Shown here: positions 1 through 16,590 of the stretch, piece after piece | Layout: every line of letters begins with the position of its first letter | Position numbering within the stretch: position 1 is the stretch's first letter | Assembly: GCA_000310025.1 (NCBI GenBank) | Contig: FN649728.1 | Location: forward strand, 2,704,704-2,733,000 | DNA from: Ectocarpus siliculosus | Lineage: Eukaryota > Sar > Phaeophyceae > Ectocarpales > Ectocarpaceae | Direction: 5' to 3' | Length of the DNA stretch: 28,297 bases | Position numbers and translations under genes: made by a program | The notes under the pieces: generated by a model | The model's input: the letters and a program-made list of their open reading frames with translations, nothing else | The model's database searches: none | Told to the model about the DNA's origin: nothing

Positions 1-66
1 CCCCGTGAGGGACCATTGGTTACCGTCCACAGGGGCGGGGGGCTCGGATTTGTGATTTTATGCACG

Positions 67-114
<48 letters not shown>

Positions 115-2630
115 CAGTAGCGGTTGCAGAAAAAGTAGATGATGATGATCATTATTGCTGCAACTATCAACCAACGGTTTAGATACGGTTGATGGCTCTT
201 CCCGCCGTTCGCCCGAGTTGCGCTTCGTGGGCATGATGCATGTTGAGGCCAGTTGACGGAAATACCAGGCGGCGGTAGACGCCGTGATTTGTCAATTTCG
301 CGACAACAGATTCTGGATTCTGTTGCTGCTGTACACGCACAGTTTTGAGGCCGCTGCATTACAGGGGGGGTTATTTCGTCGTTTTATTGTTAGCCTTGCC
401 GCTGGAGTTCGCGTCCGAACTAACATGATTGTTGCGCTCGGTAGTTGCGACATGCACGAAAGAGGTGATTCGGAGGCGCTACACGATGACGATCGATCAT
501 CAGCCACGCACGGCGTGCCGACAGCAGTCAGTTGCTTCCGAATCTTTATTGCTTTTTTTGTCGTATTAACCGTGCGGTCGAGAAAACAAACGCGCCTGGT
601 TGTTGTGCATTAGGGTACAACAAGCATCAGGCTGCTGCCGGCGTGTAGACCACAATGCTCACCATCAGTCGTCTCGCTGCATTCGAGTTGCTACTTGCAA
701 TTGCTCTTTGTGCCGTGTTTGTTTCGCCGTAACTAAAGGTGGTTGTCTGTCGTGTTTGCATGCACGAAGAGCGAATAATAGTGCGGAGCAAGGGGGAGGG
801 AGAGAGAGGGAGATGGGAGTGAAGTTATGATGATGTCGTCGGCTTGTCATGCCCGAGGAATCGAATGCTGAGGACGGATCGAGAGGGCGCGAGCGAAAGC
901 GAGAGCGTAGTGTCGTCGACTCTGAGCATACAGGAGGGTCCAATGCAGGGAGGCGGAGGGTGAGGTAGAGAGAGAGCGTGAGGTCGGCGACAACGGTAGA
1001 AATCAAGCCGACGAGAACAGCAGAATAAGCGTTGCGTGGAGGATCACTGCTAAATATTTAGCCGCCTCTTTCTCCCTCTCTGTATCAACGTAGGGTTAAG
1101 AAGATCGCTGAGAGGAAGAGAAGATCGGGCATCACCCACAACGTGTAGTAGACGGAAACAAACAACATATATATCCATAAATGTTAACAACAATAATGAA
1201 GAAATAACATCCGTCTCTTTTAACAACAATAATTAAATGACGAAATCTGTTTTTTTTCGTTTTGTTTTATTATGCTGGTCGATGAAATGATGGGAAGAAA
1301 ACGAGCTCTTCGATGGCGTAGGGAGACGTTGTCGCCTTCCCGTGTTGTGTCTTCTCGCATGGACGATGCCCCTTCGCTCAGAAGGACTGATACTGAGTAC
1401 AAGGGAAATAGGGTGTGGGGCGGGGGATCGAAGGACGACCATCTTAAAAGCCGAAATGAGAGATTCTGCTGTAGGGTCTGAAGAAAAATCGCTTAAGCCT
1501 GGGTCTCGAACCCCACGTCTAACCTTGTTAGAAGCCGAAATCACACAAACCGTTAGATTAGTCAGCGCCGACCCTTAGACTATTTTGCGCCGACTACATA
1601 GTCTAGATTAATGGTTTGCTTTCGGCTTCTGAATCCCTTGGGTGGCATAAACATACTTCGCGCGCCCGCCCCGCACATGCTCTGCATGTTTCTCCACCTC
1701 ACGTTTTACATGATGGACATATATATGCATAGCAGGAAGAGATTCAACAAAGCTCTCATGAGATGGGGTGTCCCCTTTTCTAGCCTTCCGACACAGTTTG
1801 AAATCATACGTGATTAAACTCGTTTCGTACGAAGTACGATTTTCGGCCTCTAGTCTGCTGTTTCTCATCTACACATGAGAGATCAACAATGTCTGAACTT
1901 CTTTTGATAGACGCTACATACTCGTTACACGAGTAGCGCGAGGATCTCGATCCTTGCTGAAAGTCATGTGGGTGTGTTGTGGAATGTACGTATGTCGTGG
2001 CGTTTATTGCCCCCGTACATCATTACGTGTCTCACTACATAGTGTGGCCGAGTCCAAGAAACGTTCTCCGTCGTTTCCAATTGCCTTCCGCCGCACCAAC
2101 ACGCACACACACACCGTGAGCTCAATATTAAAGCTAGCCCACCTTCCCTCTGAATCGCTGTAAGACCCCGCAGCGCTCCTACGTTTGTGAGGACTTCCAG
2201 GATCGTGGAGTCCTGTTCTGGTGAAGACTACGTACACAACCACCAATCAACCCTTCCTTACCACGATCCTAGTGGAAAATTGATCTCCTCAACGTTGGTC
2301 GTAATTCAAGATCGACCAGTTTTTCCGATGATGGGTGACGCGACCACCTGTAAACACAGGGATTTGTGCTTCTTACTTCACCCTTGCGGAGAACAGCCCT
2401 TCTCCGCGATAACTAGAAAAAGAGCGAGCCTTCTCAAACAGCGGTCTTCCTTAGCGAGCGGAAGTAGTCGTCCATGGAAGCGTTCCCTCGAACGACGCCC
2501 ATGTCGCAGTGCAGCCGTTTCAAGGTGCTCACCTGGGGGTAAAGAGAACGTCAAGCGGTGAGCAAAGACGTGAAGAAGAAATTGTAAAGCCAAGAAGAAA
2601 GGACGCATGAAAAGAGGGGTAGGAGGGGGG
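1..2630. other. Region with no recognisable gene
   Basis: No reading frame here resembles a known family, and the open frames are short with arginine/serine-rich or low-complexity translations. It holds a (CAG)14 tract near the start, a purine-rich (GA) stretch around 790-990, an AT-rich stretch around 1150-1270 with two copies of an AACAACAATAAT motif, and a pol III B-box-like motif at 1501-1514 on the minus strand. Unseen exons of a gene reaching in from the left cannot be excluded. Confidence 0.5.
68..112. repeat. (CAG)14 microsatellite
   Basis: Fourteen uninterrupted CAG units followed by CAA. It lies outside any exon I can support. It is the first of several CAG/CTG tracts in the window (others at 13000 and 16550). 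Confidence 0.95.
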
Positions 2631-2637
2631 CGTACTC

Positions 2638-3490
2638 TTATGTTTTGCATGTCTTAGCGGTTAGACCATTGACCACGCGTCCTCGAGAGGACGGAGCATT
2701 GTTCGCACAGGACCGATCACCGATGGCCAATCGTTCCTTCCTACTTTGCCAAAGGTGGCTCAGAAATGTCTTCCCTAGTCTGTCTATCCTAACGATATCC
2801 CTTCCCGCCTTTTCAAACCACTTCCTACTCCCCAGTACAGCTACCGTCCTCTCCTCTCTATTCCATGCCTCAAACATCTCCCTGTACGTCCCTTGTATTT
2901 TTCCCAGCTCAGTCATGTACACTTCCCTCTCCTCTTCGTACCACGGACATTCCGCGACTACATGAACACGGTCTTCGCATTCGAAGCCGCAATCACATTT
3001 GAACTTGTCGTCTTCGTCGTCTACCGTCCTATGTCTTCGTCGACGTTCGCGAAGGTCTGTGCCCCCGGTCCTGAATTTGACCTTAAGCTTTGTCCCTGCA
3101 TCCATTGGTCCATGTAGGTAATCCTTGAACCCTATTCCTTCTTTCAACATTCCGTACACTTCTAGACCCTCCGTATCCTTGGTTTCTTTCCTTACATTCT
3201 GTTTTTCTCTCTCGGCACAAGCAACAAATATCTTCTCCTTGAACCCCTGCAGACCCTCCGTTTCCAGCGTTTCATCTTCGTCGATTTCTAACCCCTTCCA
3301 TACGTCCTCTACAACCTTGACCCATTCCGTGGGTTGTCTACCCCTCTTTTTGTTTGCCCACTTCGCCTCCCATATTATTCTCGGCAACCTCTCCTCTCCC
3401 ATCCCGCACATGCGATACTGCCATGTCAGCTTCCTTGCGTCTCTTCCCGACCGTAGGGATTGGATCCCCAATTCTGCCCTGACGGGGTAG
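2638..3490 (-). mobile_element. 5'-truncated non-LTR (LINE) retrotransposon, C-terminal ORF2 fragment
   Basis: A minus-strand frame of 294 codons (2638-3522) reads as the C-terminal end of a LINE reverse-transcriptase polyprotein. Its N-terminal part has the block typical after the RT domain (RDARKLTWQYRMCGM, then a W..KW..KKRGRQPTEW motif). A Cys/His region follows: CDCGFECEDRVHVVAECPWY, i.e. C-x-C-x(3)-C-x(5)-H-x(4)-C, resembling the terminal zinc-binding motif of these elements. The catalytic RT core and endonuclease are absent. The coding match begins next to a poly-C/G run near 3490, so the copy is 5'-truncated, as LINE insertions usually are. The first ~15 residues before that point look like flanking sequence. 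The 3' tail (2638-2725) recurs at 8640-8718. Not an active element. Confidence 0.85.
2678..2693 (-). repeat. Hairpin in the LINE 3' tail
   Basis: Six-base-pair stem (CGTCCT/AGGACG) with a four-base loop, lying about 40 nt from the 3' end of the LINE fragment. The same hairpin is kept in the second copy at 8658-8671. LINE reverse transcriptases often recognise a 3'-terminal stem-loop, so this is a candidate recognition structure (inference). Confidence 0.6.
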
Positions 3491-3919
3491 GGGGGGGGGG
3501 TGGCCGTTGGCAACGCCATCATAGTAGTTTAATCGACAGCCTGAGTGTGACAACGGTCTTGCGTGACGCGGCCTCCGTAGACCCGAGCTAAACAAGGAAA
3601 TGCGCTGACCCCCGTTGCCTAACCCCGATCATAGTACTTACTCACCCTCACTTTTAATCCACCCACCCCTGGAACCACATTACATGAACTCATTCATTCC
3701 TGGATAGGCAACCTGGGCGCGGTCTTAGTGTGAACTGCTGTAGCTCGTGCGAAGCTAGAACAGTCTGTAGACAATCGATCACAATCTTCGTCATCCACAA
3801 GCTCAGGTGCCGGCGAGCGAAACGAATTACGGGGCACATGTGCCCTTACGCGCATCATGCACAAAGTTCTGCGCGGGAAACCCGCATAATTTTTAACACG
3901 TGTAGGCCCTCAAGCTGTC

Positions 3920-10313
<6,394 letters not shown>

Positions 10314-11951
10314 GGCTGCTGATCGTCTGCTGTTCTCCCGGTCTGTCTGGAAGAGTCAAGATATGTTCATGTGCGAGACGTACCCGTGTGTACATAGTAG
10401 TGCTACGATCCAGTGTGTGCCCGCTCCGGAGATGCGGAGTTCCGGGGCTCGCCGACGGCTCGATGAAAGAAAAAGTTCGACGGTTACAGACAGAAAATAA
10501 GTTCTTTTTTTCCCCAAGGGTACTTGTAGTCTGTACAAGAACAGCAGCTCGCACGTGGCATAACATCGGGCCCACTCACCGTTGATTGGTGGCAAACCGA
10601 CATTGCCTTACAGCAAGTTCACATAATTGGGTCACGGGGAGCAGGGCGGGGTAGGACGGGACCATCACTGCGATGATCGTGCCGTTTCGACGGCACACAA
10701 GAAAAGCAACCGACTACCTGACAGAGTCTTTGTTTTTTTTTTTGAAGAATTCGGTGTGGTGTGACCCGTGGAAAACTCGTAATATTAGTAGGATGATGAC
10801 ATGCCCGAGTCTACTGCAGCATCGGCATACCCGAGTGAATTTGCCAGGTTTCGCCACCCGTGGTTTCCGGTGGCGGTGGTTTCACTCAGATTCGTACTTG
10901 TGTGTCCATGAAGTATGCGTCGAAAGGCGAGGCAGAAGAAAGGCTAGACTACTGCTGTAGACTATGTACGTTATCTACCCATGTACTACGGCTAGTAGAA
11001 CAGTTTTCCAGGTGCACGTTCATTTTTCTCTTTAGGAACCGTTAGTGGTTCTCTTTTGTTTTGTCGTAGAGAACAATTTTATTTTGCAATCCAACCTGCG
11101 CTCAATCGTAGAGGCCAGCGCACCAAGTGCGTAAACTACAAATGTATGTACGTTCAGGACGTAGTCTCCTCCTTGAGAATTGAGCCAGAAAGCTGGGGCG
11201 TGGGACGTTCCGGTGACACCCTCGCGTGGGCTGTGGGTCGTTCATCACCAACCAAAGGCCCTCAACGTTGTTGGTGGCGTACTTTTGCACACGAACTTAG
11301 GCAAAAAAAGTGCATCTATGGAAGACCCGCGAACTTGAGGGTGGAATTCAGCATGCAACACAAAAAAGTTCACGTTTCTCCCCCTGTTCCATCTATCTCC
11401 ATAAATATCTACTCTCGGTATTACACGTTTCGTTTTTCGCCCTCTATGTCTGCCTGGCCATCAAGCAAACAATGGGGCGACGGTGCATCTGCCTACATAC
11501 AACAACGCCGACAACGTGAAAGAAGACTCCATGTACACAAGCGGAAACCCTCGGTGGGATAGCCATAATTCTGCCGAAACCCAACAAGATGGATGTACGC
11601 GCGCACGCACGTGTGAGCTATAAAAAAACACGCCAAAGCACACATTACGTCGAAACCGCTCTACGAAGAAACTGCCAGCAGACAACGCTCGCGAACGACA
11701 CACCGCCGATCAGGGACACCGGAATTCGAACGAAACACGAGTACGCACAGGAAGGACGCCCATCTCAGCATCCCTGGCCCTCCCGCAAAAAAAAACTACT
11801 GGTAAGCGGCGATTTGCCTTTGCTCTCTGAACTGTATCCAACCGCTGACCACTCGCCGGCGTGAAAATTGTCGCGTACAACTATTCTTGGTGTGCAGCCG
11901 ATGAAATAAACCCCTCCGATTTCATTCCCGGAGCAACTTTCCCAAAATTTC

Positions 11952-12025
11952 ATTTTTCACACAGGTTTCACGGAATGTTCACCGAAAGTCCAATTTTCAC
12001 ACAGTTTTCACTCAATGTTCACCGA
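11952..12025. repeat. Imperfect direct duplication, about 41-bp period
   Basis: Two adjacent copies share TTTTCACACAG, TTTCAC and AATGTTCACCGA, the first at 11952-11986 and the second at 11992-12025. Possible regulatory repeat or simple local duplication; no known site recognised. Confidence 0.7.
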
Positions 12026-12998
12026 TATCTTGTGCATGAAACAAAATGTTCAAACACGTCCCAATGACTACGACTACCGCCACGGGAGAAACACCTGTTC
12101 TCTACCTTGATCGCAGTTTTTTTGTTTCATTGCAGAAGCAAGAATCAGTCCCCAACACCCTTCCCGAAACGTACGCCACGCATGACCCGCCGTCGATCTC
12201 GCCGCCATCAATCGCCCCGAGGTGGGTGCGGACGGAGTTTATCTGGAGCGAACAATCGTGCCTACCGTATGCAGCCGCAAAATCGCCGAAGGGGCCCACG
12301 AAAACACACCCCTGCATTGTTCCGCCTGCGCCACTACAGGGGAAATCATGTAATCACAACTCCCCCGCGCAGAGAGGTCCACCCACCACTGAATGATCTT
12401 ACGCAAACCCCTCGAAGAGACTCACATCCGCAACGAGACAGAAGTAGCTACACAAGACTTTCCGGACGGAGACTGCCACCACCTTGCATAGTCGCCACGA
12501 CCAAGCAGCAGCGGTACAGGAGTACTGAGGTGCTGACAAAATCGAGAGGCACTCGATCCCACCCACGCTTAACAAAAAAAATGCGTGACCACGGCCACTG
12601 AAAAAAAAAAGCCAAAAAACACAAGGGAGACACACCAACCGTAGAACCCATCTCGTGGTTGAATTCCGGTAGACATGAGCCCAGCGCCGGGGACATGAGT
12701 GAGTGGAGCGCTTATGTAGAAGCGAGCCGACCCAGAAGGCACGCAAACAATGCTACAGCACGCGCCAACGCCCGAGAAAACCGGTTGTCAACAAGTTGGT
12801 GGTTCGACTTTTCGCGAAATATTAGAACCTGCACCCCCCATTGAAGCCCCTTGTATCCCCTGTTGTTTTCCCCCACTGACTGATCAAACATGGAAGAACC
12901 GGTGAGCGAAGTACGAGTGCCGTTGCGCCCTGTACCAGCATCAGTAAACTACACGTTCCAAAAAAAGAGAGCCTGCTTTTTTCGCAACTCGACCTCCC

Positions 12999-12999
<1 letters not shown>

Positions 13000-13047
<48 letters not shown>
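13000..13047. repeat. (CTG)16 microsatellite, CAG on the R-SNARE sense strand
   Basis: Sixteen uninterrupted CTG units, 251 nt past the R-SNARE stop codon in minus-strand sense. If the transcript extends that far, this is a (CAG)16 tract in its 3' UTR. Confidence 0.95.
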
Positions 13048-13049
<2 letters not shown>

Positions 13050-13297
13050 CCACCTCCCTGGCAATCTCCTGTCTCTGACTACCCAACAACCGCCAATATC
13101 CCCCCGAAGTTAAAAAGCAGATAGATTTCTACCCGAACAAGGCTATAATTACGTGACCCTTTACCCCACACCCGTCTCCCCTCTCTCTCTCGTGACCCCC
13201 CAAACAAAGTAAAACGATACGGTCAAGTTAAGCTAATCACCAACGACACGGTCGGTTAAGGTCATTTTCCACAACGATAACAAAAACAATAAAAAAA

Positions 13298-16200
13298 TCA
13301 GGAGCTCTTGCAGTTCGCGTACGTCGGTCCGCAAGCGACGGCCGTAACGACGTACAGGAGTAGGAGCGCCCCCAACGCCACCGCGGAGTAGAATCGAACC
13401 CGCTTCCAGAAAAGGTGGTTCTTCAGCCGTTTCGCCGTGTTTTCGAATCGAAACGCCTGACAACCAGTACGACGAAAACGATAACGCCGAATACGAAACG
13501 ATAGGCACAGCAGTGGAGGAAAACGGTTGGCCTTGTGCCCACTGTCAGAGACAACGAGAAGGTTCAGAAACGATGCTCGTTTTCGGTGATACTCGGAAGG
13601 GAGACTGTGGGTGGGTGGGGTCGGGTTGGGGGGGGGGGCTCACACCTGCATTGGTGGGCAGGGTAGCGTAAGCGAGAGCAGTGCCAACGGGGCTAAAAAT
13701 ATCACCCAGTCGACACTCACGATCAAGCGTAAAATCGGAGAACTAGAAATATACGAGAAGAAACTTCTGCTTGGCCTGCCTCCTGCGTGACTCCGCCTGG
13801 TGGATCAAAACATACACCCTAAGGTGTAGATTGGCGCCTAGACTACATGGCACGAAAACACACACACACACACACACTGTGTGGAGCTGTGATGTATGGA
13901 GCTGTGAAATAATGTGTAGAGAGCATTTAGCGCATTGCGCATTTTTCGAATCTTGGTCCCCTTCCAGGGACCTTGATTTTGCCCGCCGACACTGACGTCT
14001 TTTCATTGGTCAGCCGGTTAGCGCGGTCGATGCTAAAAACAAAAACACACCTCACGCGCACACACCCTTTTGATCAGAAAGCGTGCACACACCCTTTTGA
14101 TCAGAAAGCGTATTCGCGTTCTTCTTTTTATCCACCTGCAAGACTGGCGTCTTTTCGTTGCTCGGCCGGTTAGCGCGCCGGTGTTAACTCCAAACGCACA
14201 CATAATCAATGCAATGCTGCTCGGTGGTATTGGAGTCTTCTCCTCGTGCTTCAAAAGTACTTCTAGGACAGTGTTGTCCCAACTCCTGCCCACTCCCCCC
14301 CCCCCCCCCCGCTGTCGGTAGAACCCTTCGACTAGACAAGTGTGTTCACGTTTTATTTACCCCGCTATGCAAGAGCGACGTCTTTGCATTGGTCAGGCGG
14401 TTACAGCCGTCGATACCAATCAAAGAAACACACACACACACACACACACATCAAACCTCATCAAACAGGCATCACCAAGCTCCTGCACGCCCATGACCAC
14501 ACCATGTGTTTCTGTTCGAGAACGTTTCTCGTGACGGGTCCGTTCCTCAACGCCTTAACGATTATGAGAAAGGGCTACATGCTGTAGGGGGGAGAGGCAG
14601 CAGCAACCAATGGCCAGCTTATCGCCATTCCAAACCTTCAATTTCTGGCGGATGAAGAAGGCTGCATGCTGGTGTTCACTGAGAAAGACATCATTCCACT
14701 TGTCCGCCGCAAACTAGAGTCGTCGGCCTTAAAATAGACACATCAACACCCCCCCACAAATTCCACAACGCCGAAATCATCCCTGCGATGTTGCTGTCAC
14801 CGAAGACATCCACCACACACTATAATAGGCAAGGGTGAAGAACACCATGCGGCTAAACCAAACAATGCACAGCAATAGACACAACACGCTACTTGCTGCT
14901 GTTATAGTACCACATTTCTCGCTAACGCCCATGACGAACGCGAGAACCGAGAAGCATGCGTGTCGCGTTGTCGTCGTCGTCGCTGCCGAGCGATGCTCTC
15001 GTGCCATGAGCTCACCTGCTGCTGCAAGTTGTCCGTCTTGTCCACGAGCAGCTCCAACCTCTCCCCCCTCTCCAACACCAGCTCCACAGACGCTACCATC
15101 ACGTCCTTTACCTCGTCCAGCTTCTGCTGCGTCGCCAAGACCTACACCGTGGGAGCGGCAAACAGCAGCGGCAGATAACCAACAGCGCGTAGAACGAACA
15201 GGTGCGCGCGTGAGGAGGTGTTACCGCCGCGGTCTCATACCAACACGTGGTAAAGAGCTATTTGTTCCCGTTACAACAACGTCGTTTACATGGCCTGCTG
15301 CGGCACTTTAAGGCGTCAAGAGCCCGAACCGGCATCAGAACTAGCTCGCGTGACTTCTCGGCTGGCGCGCGCTGGATAAAAAGAGCAATGCGGGCGAAGC
15401 TGCCCAAGCACTCAAGCCTTGCATGAGCTCGCGGCCGCGATTGCATCTTGTCCTAGAAAACGCCCAGCCAATATTACCTATCCCGGTGACACCAAAGTGA
15501 TGCTAACGTTCCAACTAACCTGGTCACCATCCGGCGAGTTGAAGACGTCCATCTGGTTCTCCAAAGTCCGGGAGAAATCCTCGTTCATCGCGAAGGCTGC
15601 CGCCGTTGCGCCTCTGCACAAGACACACCCGACCAATCACAACAGCGATCACGGCGACGATAGGATTAGAGGAAGCAACAATGCTGTAGCTGCGCGTCTT
15701 CCCCACAGCACTGGCAGAAAACGCCCGCGGTCGAAACAGCAGCAGCAACAGGAGCAACCAGAAAAAAATTTATCAAAACAGTAGAGGCATGCGCTAAAAC
15801 CCAACACCCTCTGTCGAAGAACCAAGGGGGTATCCATCCATCAGAGCGGCCTTCATGCGGTTGACTGCGGCAGTAAATAGCAAGGCCATCGGTTTCCCGC
15901 CAAGGAGGCGCCCTGCCGCAACCCCCCCCGGCAACTTCGTCAGCAGCCAAATATGTAGATGTAGACCAATCTGCCGTGCAACAACCTGTTGTTCCTACTT
16001 GCACCATACTTGTACATAAACGCCAAAGTACGCGTCTGGGGGAGGAGGAGGGGCGGGGGATCTCAAAGAAAATGTGGAGCGCTATGGCACGTGTACGGTG
16101 AACAGCCACGCGGCCACAACACTCGGAGAACAGACGGTGGTGCTGCGGCAAGACTCCCAACACTCGTAAACAACCCGTCAACATTTAACGCCTTCCTGCC

Positions 16201-16546
16201 ACCATCATACAAACAAACAAGCAATAAAAAAATAATCTCACGTGACGCACCTATCCCCGTACGTAGCCTGAAACCGGTTCTTGATTTCTTGCAGGAAGGC
16301 GAAGGGTATCCGCCGGCGGCTGTCCTCGTCCGCCATGCACAGGAAAGTTAGCCCGTCGTCTACTCGGTAGTGGAAGACGTACCTTTGGGGGGGGGGGCAC
16401 GCACACGGCGCACGCACGTTTTTAATGTTGGACGAGCAACAAGAGCGCGAGCAGCATCGCCAAGCATGTTTCATTTTTCCCGAACAAGTGGTGATTATCT
16501 TGGTGCTGCTAAAAGCGACCACAGGCCGCCATCGTCATGCAACGCC

Positions 16547-16590
<44 letters not shown>

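Larger units (their letters stand above)
10314..13297. other. Region between the TPR and R-SNARE genes; no gene recognised
   Basis: About 3 kb upstream of the TPR start and downstream of the R-SNARE stop. Open frames here (the longest 168 and 164 codons on the plus strand) have Arg/His/Thr-rich translations with no recognised motif and are probably chance. It should hold the TPR-gene promoter and 5' UTR and the R-SNARE 3' UTR; I cannot place either end. It contains a diverged 41-bp direct duplication (11952-12025) and a (CTG)16 tract. Confidence 0.5.

Noticed and set aside
12107-12601. 164-codon Arg-rich plus-strand frame
   Set aside because: Composition (Arg, Pro, His) is typical of a shadow frame in GC-rich non-coding DNA; no motif.
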